64,000 nt of DNA, from NCBI RefSeq assembly GCF_005281835.1, contig NZ_RZIS01000002.1:124001-188000 (forward strand), in the 5' to 3' direction. The notes below the pieces were generated by a model. That model had not been told where the DNA came from, made no database searches, and saw only the letters and a program-made list of their open reading frames with translations. Below are positions 17,253-27,500 of this stretch, piece by piece (the first letter of the stretch is position 1; the number at the start of each line of letters is the position of its first letter). The DNA is from Vibrio profundi. GTDB taxonomy: Bacteria > Pseudomonadota > Gammaproteobacteria > Enterobacterales > Vibrionaceae. Both the position numbers and the translations under genes were made by a program.

Positions 17253-18695
17253 ATGAACTGGACAGGGCTACTAATTTTTATACTGGTAACGACCATACCT
17301 TCCCTGAGTTTGGCATCTGAAAACTCTGCCTTAGAGCCCTTAAATCTAACCAACTCCTTTCCCGGTTATGCAGCGCTAGCCATTTTCTGCTTTGCGTATG
17401 TAATAGTGATGATGGAGGAGTATCTACAACTACGAAAATCGAAACCTGTATTGCTCGCCGCTGGGCTTATTTGGATCATCATTGGAATTATCTACCAGCA
17501 GCATAATATGGTTGATATCGCCAAACAGGCACTTGAACATAATCTATTAGAATACGCAGAATTGCTCTTATTCTTGCTCGTCGCAATGACCTATATTAGC
17601 GCAATGGAAGAGCGTCGACTGTTTGATGCGCTGCAAGCTTGGATGGTGAGCAAAGGTTTCAATTTCAAAACCTTATTCTGGCTCACCGGCTTCCTGGCTT
17701 TTTTTATCTCCCCTATCGCAGACAACCTCACGACAGCACTTCTAATGTGTGCTGTCGTACTTAAAGTCGCGGGGAGCAACATACGTTTTGTGAATATTGC
17801 CTGCGTGAATATTGTCGTAGCAGCCAACGCTGGCGGCGCGTTTAGCCCATTTGGGGACATCACCACATTAATGGTTTGGCAAGCTGGCCACGTCAATTTC
17901 GCTCAATTTCTTCCGCTCTTTGTCCCGTCTGTCGTTAACTACTTAGTACCCGCACTGATCATGTCATTCTTTCTTCCAAAGGAAATGCCCGACACCGTGC
18001 ATCAAGAAGTTGAATTAAAGCGCGGCGCACGACGCATTGTCGGGTTATTTATTCTGACCATCGCGACTGCCGTGGCATTTCACGCCGTCTTACATTTCCC
18101 TCCCGTAATGGGGATGATGATGGGGCTCGCCTACTTACAGTTCTTCGGTTATTTCCTGCGTAAAACACTGCCTAATTCTCTCGCGAAAAAGACTGCTATT
18201 GCGATCGCTAATAATGATGAGCACGCGCTCAAGCGCTTAGGTTCTGTCGTGCCATTCGATGTATTCAGACGTGTTTCGCATGCCGAGTGGGATACATTAT
18301 TGTTTTTCTACGGTGTCGTAATGTGTGTCGGTGGATTAAGCTTACTTGGCTATTTAGGGATGGCGTCTGAGATCATGTACAGCCAATGGAACCCAGTTTG
18401 GGCGAATATTATGGTGGGCGTACTATCAGCCATTGTCGATAATATTCCAGTCATGTTTGCAGTGTTATCGATGGAACCGAGCATGTCGATGGGTAACTGG
18501 TTACTGATCACGCTCACAGCGGGAGTCGGCGGAAGCTTACTATCAATAGGGAGCGCAGCTGGAGTCGCTTTAATGGGAGCGGCGCACGGAAAATACACCT
18601 TCTTTGGTCATTTAAAGTGGATGCCCGTTATCTCGCTAGGGTACGCAGCAAGTATCGCAGTACATCTGTATCTCAATGCGAGTTTATTTAGTTAA
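17253..18695 (+). CDS. nhaD: NhaD-type sodium/proton antiporter
   Basis: 480-residue inner-membrane antiporter with about twelve helices, exporting Na+ (and Li+) in exchange for protons. Recognisable NhaD features are SPIADNLTTALLMCAVVLKV, NAGGAFSPFGDITTLMVWQAG and the C-terminal NIPVMFAVLSMEPSM and GVGGSLLSIGSAAGVALMGA, the ion-transporter (IT) superfamily half-repeats. The N-terminal stretch (LVTTIPSLSLASEN) looks like a signal sequence, as in other Vibrio NhaD. The ATG at 17253 has AAGGACGTGACGA upstream. Monocistronic; convergent with a lipoprotein gene. Confidence 0.93.
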   Translation: MNWTGLLIFILVTTIPSLSLASENSALEPLNLTNSFPGYAALAIFCFAYVIVMMEEYLQLRKSKPVLLAAGLIWIIIGIIYQQHNMVDIAKQALEHNLLEYAELLLFLLVAMTYISAMEERRLFDALQAWMVSKGFNFKTLFWLTGFLAFFISPIADNLTTALLMCAVVLKVAGSNIRFVNIACVNIVVAANAGGAFSPFGDITTLMVWQAGHVNFAQFLPLFVPSVVNYLVPALIMSFFLPKEMPDTVHQEVELKRGARRIVGLFILTIATAVAFHAVLHFPPVMGMMMGLAYLQFFGYFLRKTLPNSLAKKTAIAIANNDEHALKRLGSVVPFDVFRRVSHAEWDTLLFFYGVVMCVGGLSLLGYLGMASEIMYSQWNPVWANIMVGVLSAIVDNIPVMFAVLSMEPSMSMGNWLLITLTAGVGGSLLSIGSAAGVALMGAAHGKYTFFGHLKWMPVISLGYAASIAVHLYLNASLFS

Positions 18696-18717
18696 ATGAG
18701 AATTGTAGGGTATCAGG

Positions 18718-19089
18718 CTAGTTCATCGCTGACTGGTCTGGTGCCTTTTTCCAAATGTTGCTCATCAGGTAGGCAGGACACATATTACAGGTAAGAAATT
18801 CGCCATCTTGCTGAATTCGCATCACAAGATCATCACGAGTCTCTCGGCTACTTGCTGCCAACTCAATATTGATCAGATCGTCTTCAACACGATAAGAACG
18901 CGTAACGCTACCTTCAATCGTTCGGTATTCAACTAAACCTTTTTGGAAAATAAGGGCACTATCGTTTTGAGTGTTTTCATACACACCCGAAAACAAAACG
19001 ATAGTCGGCACTTCAAACGGAGTCTCTGTTTCTGCAAAACAACCAGATAGCAGCATAGACGCACTAGCGATTAAAAATTGTCGAATCAT
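18718..19089 (-). CDS. Hypothetical lipoprotein
   Basis: 123 residues with a type II signal peptide and lipobox LLSG-C (Cys17), followed by a soluble domain rich in beta strands (TIVLFSGVYENTQNDSALIF, RSYRVEDDLINIELAAS) and a CNMCP motif near the end (Cys-x-x-Cys). Position +2 is Phe, not Asp, so sorting to the outer membrane is expected. Function unknown. Start ATG 19089 is followed by basic residues, and GGAGGATAGAACGG stands upstream. Confidence 0.75.
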   Translation of the reverse strand: MIRQFLIASASMLLSGCFAETETPFEVPTIVLFSGVYENTQNDSALIFQKGLVEYRTIEGSVTRSYRVEDDLINIELAASSRETRDDLVMRIQQDGEFLTCNMCPAYLMSNIWKKAPDQSAMN

Positions 19090-19190
19090 CCGTTCTATCC
19101 TCCTTTCTGGGTATCCTCAATCTAACAGAAAACTTACAGAATGCAATGCGAAATGTAACATTAACACCTGTCTCACTTTACTTTAGTGAC

Positions 19191-19664
19191 CTACAACACT
19201 CCTTCCAATTCTAACAATTTTTGCTTGCGTTCTACACCCCCTGCGTAACCTGTTAATTTTCCACTCTTTCCTATCACTCGGTGACACGGCACAATAATCG
19301 AAATAGGATTTTTACCGTTCGCCAACCCGACAGCTCTCACAGCCTTTGGATTACCAATTGCATTGGCCAGCTGCTGATAGCTCCAAGTTTCACCATATGG
19401 GATCGTAGTCAGCGCTTGCCAAACTGACATTTGAAAAGGCGTCCCTTGAGCGGCTAAAGGCAAAGAAAAAGTAGCAATGCGTCCATTGAAATAATCGCTC
19501 AGCTGCTTTTTTGCCTCCACAAGAATGGGATACCCATCATCTTGAGTACCAAGCTGTTCAGGCTGAGTGGTGTGAATTTCAAACCACGCCCCGAGCAAGC
19601 CGTGCTCATTTGCTTGTAAGGTCACCGCACCTAGTGGGCTTTGAAAATAACTAAATCGATTCAT
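19191..19664 (-). CDS. ogt: Methylated-DNA-[protein]-cysteine S-methyltransferase
   Basis: 157-residue suicide repair protein that transfers the alkyl group from O6-alkylguanine to its own Cys127 (IIVPCHRVIG), with the helix-turn-helix RAVGLANGKNP just before it. Length and motif fit Ogt. The ATG at 19664 overlaps the stop of the Ada/AlkA gene (ATGA), so the two are translationally coupled and form an alkylation-repair operon. An alternative upstream start at 19703 lies inside the preceding gene and gives a less family-like N-terminus. Confidence 0.94.
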   Translation of the reverse strand: MNRFSYFQSPLGAVTLQANEHGLLGAWFEIHTTQPEQLGTQDDGYPILVEAKKQLSDYFNGRIATFSLPLAAQGTPFQMSVWQALTTIPYGETWSYQQLANAIGNPKAVRAVGLANGKNPISIIVPCHRVIGKSGKLTGYAGGVERKQKLLELEGVL

Positions 19665-21028
19665 AGAGAACTCCAACAATGAAAAGTGGCATAGCTCCCC
19701 CATGGTGAAGCACTCTCGGCATCTAACTCCGGAAATTCAGAGAGCGCTTTCTTCACAACGAGATCGCCACTTAAAAAACAATTCGGCTCGCTTACTCCAC
19801 GGAGCAACGCATATTGGATCGTCCACGGCCCGATCCCTTTCAAGGTAATCCACTCTGACGGGTGTGCATCAGAGCTCGTCACCATATATTCTGCAAACCG
19901 CTTAAGCGTATCTTTACGGCTTTGTGGCATTCGCAAAAAACTCAAGTCAAGATCGGCCACTTGTTCAGGCGTTGGGAAGAGCTTTAACTCTCCCTCGTCG
20001 CTAGTCCGAGAAGCCAGTAAGTTAAGTTGACCTATCGCTGCCTTCACCGACACTTGCTGGCCTAATATGGCACGAACCCCTGCCTCCCAAGCACTCCATA
20101 CCCCAGGGATACGAATGCCCGACTTCTTAACTAAACCGGACGCTACCGACTCCAAGTGCTGTTCCACTTGGTGTAAGTTAACGTCCAAATCAAATACACG
20201 CCTTACCTCAGCCACCAGCTTTCTAAGCTGATGAAAGTCATCCAATTCAAACTCTATTTCTAAGCTTTGGTTACTATTCAAGCTCGCCTTAAACCAGCCT
20301 CGACTGCCATTAATGCAGACATTTCTTTGATAGCTCGTTTCAGTGATCACTTCTAGCCCTTCAATCGCTCTTAGGCGATAAAAATCCAGCGTGTGCTGCC
20401 AATCGAAAGCACCAGTGAAAGGCAGTTGAATCGTATTACTCACCGTTTGGGTCGGCTTAGATTTACGAATTTGAGTAGGAGTTAACTGTAATACCTTTTG
20501 AAACGCATCATTAAACCGGCGTGTGCTATTAAACCCACACGCGAAGCCTATGTCACCGATACTCATTTTACTGGTATGCAGTAATTGTTTGGCAAACATC
20601 AATTGGTGGTATTGAGCGTATTGCTTAGGTGATACCCCAACATACTTGTCAAACAGCATCCGTAAATATCGGTCCGACACGCCTAGCCGATTTGCCAACT
20701 CGGAGAGTGAACTTTGATGAAGCTCACCTTGCTCAATTAAAGTCACCGCTCGGATAAACGTCGTTTCAACTCCTTTCCATGCCCAAGAGCTCGGCGCGCT
20801 GTCTGGGCGACAACGTAAACATGGGCGATATCCTGCTTGCAAGGCTAATGCTTGGTTAGCAAAGTATTCAACATTTTCTTCTTTTGGCGGTGATGCCGGA
20901 CAAATCGGCCGGCAAAAAATCCCTGTCGTTTTTACTGCCGTATAAAACTGCCCATCGAATCGGCTATCACGAGCTAAGCGAGCTTGCTGGCATTGCTCGG
21001 CAGTGAGTTGTGGTTCCAAAGCGTTCAT
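19661..21028 (-). CDS. Ada/AlkA fusion: methylphosphotriester sensor, AraC HTH and 3-methyladenine DNA glycosylase
   Basis: 455 residues. Residues 1-80 are the Ada N-terminal zinc domain with Cys39, Cys43, Cys70 and Cys73 (E. coli Ada uses 38, 42, 69, 72); Cys39 would take the methyl group from a phosphotriester and activate DNA binding. An AraC-type HTH spans about 90-185. AlkA N-terminal and HhH-GPD domains follow (about 205-455), with LKGIGPWTIQYALLRG and the catalytic Asp about 422 (SGDLVVKKAL). It therefore probably both senses methylation and excises 3-methyladenine. It overlaps ogt. Self-activation of the operon is expected from the family. Confidence 0.93.
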   Translation of the reverse strand: MNALEPQLTAEQCQQARLARDSRFDGQFYTAVKTTGIFCRPICPASPPKEENVEYFANQALALQAGYRPCLRCRPDSAPSSWAWKGVETTFIRAVTLIEQGELHQSSLSELANRLGVSDRYLRMLFDKYVGVSPKQYAQYHQLMFAKQLLHTSKMSIGDIGFACGFNSTRRFNDAFQKVLQLTPTQIRKSKPTQTVSNTIQLPFTGAFDWQHTLDFYRLRAIEGLEVITETSYQRNVCINGSRGWFKASLNSNQSLEIEFELDDFHQLRKLVAEVRRVFDLDVNLHQVEQHLESVASGLVKKSGIRIPGVWSAWEAGVRAILGQQVSVKAAIGQLNLLASRTSDEGELKLFPTPEQVADLDLSFLRMPQSRKDTLKRFAEYMVTSSDAHPSEWITLKGIGPWTIQYALLRGVSEPNCFLSGDLVVKKALSEFPELDAESASPWGSYATFHCWSSL

Positions 21029-21255
21029 TTGAGGCTATCCCTAAATACACTCGATTTATAAAACAAGTGTACCTCGGCTCGAATGGAAGACTAGCCATTT
21101 TCGGAAGTGAATGATGAATTCTATAAAAACAATTGCTCGCATTTTCTAAAATCTCACCTAAAGTTATTAGATACAAATTCGAATACAACAACGTCAAACT
21201 GGTTGGTATCGGGCAATCTATAAAGCTTGAACCACCAAATACAAGGAAGATGGCT

Positions 21256-21459
21256 ATGGATTTGCACACCTGTCGTATTGTTTTGAAAAACCACCAAGTA
21301 CTTACTTGCCAATCTGTTGAACAATCCCTCGGCTACCTAGAATCACAAAATGAAGGGGGGATTTCGATGATCCAGATTGATGCCACCGATGGACGAAAAA
21401 TCCACTCATACCAATGTAGTAGTTTGGAGGAATCCATCGAAAACCTAATGAATCTGTAA
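21256..21459 (+). CDS. Small hypothetical protein, 67 residues
   Basis: 67 residues (MDLHTCRIVLKNHQVLTCQS, ending ENLMNL) with alternating strands and a C-terminal acidic helix. I chose ATG 21256 because AAGGAAG (21243-21249) stands at the right distance; ATG 21250 is too close. A terminator follows. It is divergent from the Ada/AlkA operon. I do not recognise it. Confidence 0.6.
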   Translation: MDLHTCRIVLKNHQVLTCQSVEQSLGYLESQNEGGISMIQIDATDGRKIHSYQCSSLEESIENLMNL

Positions 21460-21496
21460 GTTCATTTACTGGTAACCACCAGCTTCATTCGGTAAT

Positions 21497-21525
21497 AAAA
21501 AAGCAGCTCAACGGCTGCTTTTTTA
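21497..21525. terminator. Bidirectional terminator
   Basis: AAAAAGCAGC/GCTGCTTTTTT with a 6-base loop, between the 67-residue ORF and the convergent histidine kinase gene. Confidence 0.88.
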
Positions 21526-21526
21526 G

Positions 21527-22795
21527 TTATTGCTTACGTAATTCTGCCACACAACCCATTCCAGATTCACGATTCTTGAGCTCAAACTTCCACCCGTAAG
21601 ATTGGCATAAACGCTTAACGATCAATAAACCCAATCCATGCTCTGTTTCTGCCGAATCCGTTAACCCAACTCCAGAATCAATCACCTGTATTTGGTCAGC
21701 TTGTATGACAACTTGAATCTCACCGACCTGAGTAAAGCGAATCGCATTCTCCACTAGATTTTTGACAATCATGCGAATGACAGGCTGAGGAAAGTTAATC
21801 GCGCAGTCCGTTTCAATGCGGCTGGTTATCACCACACCCTCTGCAACTTTTTTGCGGTAATCGTCTAACTGTAAGTCAGATTCTGTGATTGTCCATGGCT
21901 GACTGCTATCACTGACGTTCTCTTGCTTCACGATACTCAACAAGACTTCAACGGTATTTTGCATATTCGTCGCAGCCGTTAAAATCCGTTCGCGTTGACG
22001 ATTTTGAAAGCTTGGATCGTCTTTCATTCCCTGTAAATTTGCAGCGCCCAGCACAATTGAAATCGGCGTTTTCAGCTCATGGCTGGCGTATTTAGCAAAC
22101 ATCAACTCCTGCTTTGATACTCGCTCTTTCATGTGCTTATAACGATTCAAATGACGCGTAAGTTGCTGCACCTCGTCGATTGAACGCTCATTGACCGAAA
22201 ATTCACTATCTTCTTCCGACTTCAACTGCTGACTCAATTCTGAAATTGGCGACATTAACCCATCAAACACTCGCTTAAGTGCATAACGTAAGAAGCCAAT
22301 CAGAAACAGCATCAATCCCATTGAAATCAGCATTAATGCGTCCCAGCTGTCATCACCAAATTCCATCGCTCTGGCATCAACGCTCAAATACAGCGGACGC
22401 TCTTCGCCCAATTCATCTTTAAATTGAATGTGATACACCATGAAGCCTTTTTGCTCAAAGGAGCGAAAACGAGTGACCACGCCCTTCTCATAAGGCAGCT
22501 GTGCCTTTAATTTGTCCGTTAACGCTTCTTCACTATAGAAAGCCGATACGTAAGGACTAAGCTGAGCGGCACCGCTTTTATCCAACTGATAATATTGAAT
22601 AGCCACATTTTCAAATGACTTTAGATGCCGCTGAATCTGCGCATCTTCATTGAGTACCAAATAAATAGAGAAAGACAAAAACACAAGAAACGATGAAGCA
22701 AGAGCGATGATCGCATAGGTTTTTAGCAGGCGATTTTTCACCTGTTCGATAGAGTTCCCCGCGCGTTGCTGCTTGATTCGTTGAATAAGGTTCAC
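21527..22795 (-). CDS. Sensor histidine kinase
   Basis: 422-residue membrane kinase: helix 1 about 25-48, periplasmic sensor about 49-150, helix 2 about 152-172, then HAMP-like linker, HisKA with the H box FAKYASHELKTP (His239) and HATPase with N box (VKNLVENAIRF), G1 (DSGVGLTD) and G2 (HGLGLLIVKRL). It autophosphorylates and phosphorylates the response regulator encoded just upstream; the two genes overlap by ATGA at 22792. The signal sensed is unknown. Divergent from the RND pump genes, which it may control. Confidence 0.92.
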   Translation of the reverse strand: MNLIQRIKQQRAGNSIEQVKNRLLKTYAIIALASSFLVFLSFSIYLVLNEDAQIQRHLKSFENVAIQYYQLDKSGAAQLSPYVSAFYSEEALTDKLKAQLPYEKGVVTRFRSFEQKGFMVYHIQFKDELGEERPLYLSVDARAMEFGDDSWDALMLISMGLMLFLIGFLRYALKRVFDGLMSPISELSQQLKSEEDSEFSVNERSIDEVQQLTRHLNRYKHMKERVSKQELMFAKYASHELKTPISIVLGAANLQGMKDDPSFQNRQRERILTAATNMQNTVEVLLSIVKQENVSDSSQPWTITESDLQLDDYRKKVAEGVVITSRIETDCAINFPQPVIRMIVKNLVENAIRFTQVGEIQVVIQADQIQVIDSGVGLTDSAETEHGLGLLIVKRLCQSYGWKFELKNRESGMGCVAELRKQ

Positions 22796-23475
22796 GCCGC
22801 CACCAGTTTAAAACCAAATTTAGGTACAGTGACTAACATGGGAAATGAGAAAGGCTTGTCTAACACGTTCCTTAATAAATAGATGTGACTGCGCAGCACA
22901 TCTTTATCTGGCAAATCATCGCCCCAAAGTTGATGAATAAGCGCATCACGAGACACTACCTCTCCTTGTGCTTTCACTAACATCAGTAGAATCTGATACA
23001 TCGCAGGCGTAACTTCTAGAGTATGCCCATCTCTAGCCACTCGATGCGTTTTTTGATCAATACTTAACCCACCAAACGCCAAAGCCGCTTGAGCAACACT
23101 GCCTCGATAACGTTTTATCAAAGCCGACAATCTTGCTTCCAATTCAGGAAATTGAAAGGGCTTACTAACAAAATCATCCACACCATGCTCAAAGCCTGTT
23201 ACTAAATCGTCTTGGCCATTTAATGCGGTTAGCATGAGTATGGGCGTGGTACAGCCGCTTTCCCGAAGCTCACGCGCGACTTGCATGCCATCTTTCTTTG
23301 GCATCATCACATCAAGAATAATGGCATCAAATTCATTATCCAAAGCAAGTTGCAGCCCAAGTAAGCCATTGTCAGCAAAGTCGACTTCCGCTCCTTTCAC
23401 TTCCAGAAAGTCAGCGAGAATACCTTGAAGCTCTTCATTGTCTTCAACAACTAAAATTTGTCTGCCAGCTAACAT
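22792..23475 (-). CDS. OmpR-family response regulator
   Basis: 227 residues: receiver domain 1-120 with acidic pocket EDNEE (Asp12), phospho-acceptor Asp55 (AIILDVMMPKKDG) and Lys (FVSKPFQ about 105), then a Trans_reg_C winged helix (RDALIHQLWG, LRSHIYLLRNVLDKPF). The stop overlaps the start of its kinase gene. Situated divergent from the RND efflux operon with 221 bases between, which makes that operon a likely target. Confidence 0.93.
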   Translation of the reverse strand: MLAGRQILVVEDNEELQGILADFLEVKGAEVDFADNGLLGLQLALDNEFDAIILDVMMPKKDGMQVARELRESGCTTPILMLTALNGQDDLVTGFEHGVDDFVSKPFQFPELEARLSALIKRYRGSVAQAALAFGGLSIDQKTHRVARDGHTLEVTPAMYQILLMLVKAQGEVVSRDALIHQLWGDDLPDKDVLRSHIYLLRNVLDKPFSFPMLVTVPKFGFKLVAA

Positions 23476-23696
23476 GCTCGTTCCTTAAAATGGGGATCGG
23501 TTTATTGTATGGCGACGCTGTCGAATTAATGTCGAAGTGGTCACTCATTCACAAAGTATATTCAATAATTTAGTCGTTTGATTGCGGGAGGTTAAACGCT
23601 CGCCAGCCACTTCATTCCTTCGTGTCGATTTCAATTTGACAAAAACTCGACATCACAGAATTCACACTAAGCCCAATTCAAAATTGGGAGCCCACC

Positions 23697-24506
23697 ATGA
23701 AAAAATTAGTACTAGCCTCAGCCCTATGCCTACCGATCGTAGCGTCTAACGCCTTAGCTATCGATTTGATCGGCAAGACAACCGCAAAGAGCCCTGTCAA
23801 TGTCGTGTCTGAGATCAGCGGGGTGATTAGCCAAGCCAACTGGCAAACGGGCGATGTGGTTTATCAAGGTGCTTCGTTAGCCACCCTAAAAAATCAAGAT
23901 TTCCAATTAGCGGTTAGTAAACAACAAGCCAATGTTGCACTAGTGACCGCGGATTTAGACATAAAACACTCTATTTATCAGCGTTATCAAGAACTTCGAC
24001 AGAAAAACAGCCTCTCCCAGCATGAGCTAGATGTTGCCAAAGCGAACTATTCAGCCGCTAAAGCGAGTTTAACTCTAGCCAAAATAGAACTTGAAACTGC
24101 CCAACTCGATTTAGCCAATACTCAGATCCAATCAGATATCGATGGCTATGTAGTCTCTCGTAATGTCGAAGATGGCGCTTGGGTTAACCAAGGGGATTTG
24201 CTGTATCAAATCGTCAACATCGACCAGCTCAACATTCGCTTGCTAGCCAGTGAGTTTGATTTGAAAGATTTGAGCATCGGTCAGCCGATTCAAGTTTGGT
24301 CTGAAGCCGCACCAAACCAAAAGTTAACGGCCACCATTAATCGAATCGGTGTCGAGCTTGGTCCAACCAGCTACGCCTACCCAGTTGAAATTGAAATCAA
24401 CAATGCCGAGCACACCTTGAAACCAGGTATGTCGATTCACGCAACCACCGAATTCGACTCAAGCGCTACGCCAGCTCGCGTTTCACTTATCAGCAATGCT
24501 AATTAA
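23697..24506 (+). CDS. RND efflux periplasmic adaptor (membrane fusion protein)
   Basis: 269 residues: Sec signal 1-21 (PIVASNALA), a lipoyl-like half (SPVNVVSEISGVISQANWQT), a coiled-coil hairpin (about 80-145), the second lipoyl half (IQSDIDGYVVSRNVEDGAWVNQGD) and beta-barrel parts. It is short for a MFP (usually 340-400) and lacks most of the last membrane-proximal domain. It lacks a lipobox, so it is anchored otherwise. It forms a pair with the 1002-residue pump 12 bases downstream. Confidence 0.87.
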   Translation: MKKLVLASALCLPIVASNALAIDLIGKTTAKSPVNVVSEISGVISQANWQTGDVVYQGASLATLKNQDFQLAVSKQQANVALVTADLDIKHSIYQRYQELRQKNSLSQHELDVAKANYSAAKASLTLAKIELETAQLDLANTQIQSDIDGYVVSRNVEDGAWVNQGDLLYQIVNIDQLNIRLLASEFDLKDLSIGQPIQVWSEAAPNQKLTATINRIGVELGPTSYAYPVEIEINNAEHTLKPGMSIHATTEFDSSATPARVSLISNAN

Positions 24507-24518
24507 CAAGGCTCCACT

Positions 24519-27500
24519 ATGAACCATTTTCTCGCATACTTTGCCCAGCGTAGCTTCTTAGCTAGAATCATGACCATCATGGTATTGCTGATTGGCGCAG
24601 GTGCCATGAGCATCTTGAAGCTTCAAGAACTACCGGATGTTGCCTTTGCGGAAGTATCCGTGACCACTCAATACCCAGGAGCGTCAGCGCAAGATATTGA
24701 ACTCAACATCACCAACAAAATCGAAAAGGAATTGAAATCAGTACAAGGTATCACTAAGTACGATTCGCAATCGGTCGACGGCCAGTCTTATATCAACATC
24801 GAACTCGACGAAAGCAACGATATCGATAAAACCGTGCGCGACATCCAGCAAGCGGTCGATCGCGTTCAGGGGCTACCTAAAGATATTTCTAACCCGCCGC
24901 TGGTTGAACAGAAAAGTACTTCATCGTTTGAAGTGCTCACCTTTGGTATTACCACCACTTTGGATAACACCGCGCTACAAAACTACGCCCGAGATCTAGA
25001 AAAGCAACTTCGCGGCGTCGTGGGAGTCGGCACGGTCACTATATCAGGCTTTACCGAGCGAGAGTTTTGGATAGAAGTCGACCCAAGCAAAGTGTCACGG
25101 TATCAGCTGACGTTTGACGATGTGACTTCCGCGATCAACACGCGCAACTTGTCTCTTTCTGGAGGCATGGTGGAGTCATGGAATAGCGAACAACGCATCG
25201 TGACCTTAACCCAAATTCATTCAACGCAAGAACTCGAAAACACCATAGTTAAGGTACTCGCAACAGGTGAAACCGTGCGTTTAGGCGATGTAGCGCAAGT
25301 TGTCGATACCTTTGAAAAGGCTACCGCGTTAGGCGTGGTCGATGGGCAAAATGCCATCGTATTTTCGGTCGCGAAAAGTGCGAATGCCGACATCATTTCC
25401 ACCATAGATCGCATCAAAGCTTTGCTTGAGAAGGAAAACGTTCGACTTGATGGCCAGTTTTCATTCCCAATTTCACTGAACCTAGCCGATGACATGAGCG
25501 ACAAATTCTCGATTGTCACGACAAATGGCGGTGTTGGCCTCATCTTAGTATTGATTGTATTGAGTATGATCTTAAAGCGTCAGGTGGCGTTCTGGGTATC
25601 CGTATCCATCCCATTTTGCGTACTTGGCGTGATGGCGGTACTGCCAGCCCTTGGCATGAATTTAGACAGCATTACACTCGCTGCGCTACTACTGGTGATT
25701 GGCATCATAGTGGACGACTCAGTCATCGTGGCAGAGAGTATTTACCAAGAAAAAGAGAAAGGAAAAACGGCACTAGAGGCAGCGACATCCGGAGTACAAA
25801 ATGTCATCCGCCCTATCATTGCTAGCTTAACGACCACAGCGCTGGTGTTTATCCCAATGTTCTTTATTCCAGGAACGATGGGCAAAGCAGTTATCGTGAT
25901 CCCTATTACAGTGATCGCAGCACTGTTGTTCTCTCTTGCAGAATGCACATTCACCTTACCTGCCCACTTAGCCAACTCGCTGGCGAAGGAATCGAAAAAG
26001 CAGCAAAATGACGATCGTTTTGCTGGGTTAATAAATCAATACCAATCCTTACTAGAGCGATGCCTAGCATGGAGAAAAAGCGTGCTAGCACTCGCTGTGG
26101 TAACGTTACTGGGAAGCACTGCACTATTAACAACACTCAAATTGGACATCTTCCCGAGTGAAACCGCGAAATACGTACAGGTATACACTGAAGTCGCACC
26201 TGGCACTCCGCTCGACAAAATCCGCCAGGCGCATGCAGAGCTCGAACAAGCCATCGCACAATTGCCTGACAATGAATTGGTCGCTTATCAGATGACCTAT
26301 GGTAGCCCCGCAAGTAATGGATTGATGACACTGACCAATTCTGAGCAACGCGAGCGCAATGCCAATGAAATTGCCGACAGCCTAAACGCCACACTAAAAT
26401 CCGCAAGCGGCATTGATTTCGTCAAATTCACCGTGGATGCTGGAGGCCCACCACCGGGAGAGCCCGTTGAAATACGAGTCATCAGTAATAATGAAGCCGA
26501 ACGCAATCAAGCCTTAGCTTTGGTTATGGACTGGATGAATCAGCAAAGTGGATTGGATAAAGTGACTCATAATGAAGCTCTGACCGACCCGCAGCTACAG
26601 ATCCTTCCACAATATGAATGGCTAGCACGCTATGGACTCACCGTACAAGATTTGGCGACGACACTACGCATTGCGTTTGATGGTGAGAGTGTGACTTCGA
26701 CTTGGATTGGCGATCAAGAGGTGAACTTACGTGTGTTGCTTGATGAAAACTACCGCAACATCGACAAACTAAAAACCACCAAAATTGCGACACCTAATGG
26801 AGCACAAGTGCCTTTAAGCCGCTTAGCCAAAGTGCAAGAAGTGCAAGCGCCGCGAGAAATTCTGCACTACAACGGCGATCGTCAAGTGTTAGTGAGTGCG
26901 CAAATCACCGATGAGAATCTGAGTTCGAGTGCTTTGAGCCAACAACTGACAGACGCTTTATCTCATAAAGTAGGCAGTAACGTGCGACTAGACATAGGTG
27001 GAGAAGCCGAGAACACCAACGAAACCATGGCAGGATTCCTTGTGGCCTTTCCTGCGGCAATGGTTGGCATCTACTTTGTGCTCGCCATCATGTTTGGTTC
27101 GTTAGTTCAGCCTCTGCTCATCATGGCTGTGATTCCATTTGCCGTCGTCGCAGCACTAATGGCGCTGTTTGTTCACTTCCAGCCATTATCGTTATTTGCG
27201 CTCATTGGCGTGTTAGGAATGACAGGCGTTGTCGTCAACAACTCTCTGGTTCTGATCAATCGTATCAACGAATTAAGGCGTGAAGGCGTCGATGCGCACA
27301 ATGCCGTGATTGCTGCCGCTGCCAGTCGATTACGCCCGATTCTACTCACATCGATCACGACTGTCGTTGGCTTGTTGCCACTGGCTTACGGTATTGGTGG
27401 CACGGATGTGTACATGGGCCCGATGTCATTGACTTTGGGTTATGGATTGCTGTTTTCCTTACCTGTTGTGTTAATTGTTATCCCTTGTCTCTATCACTGC

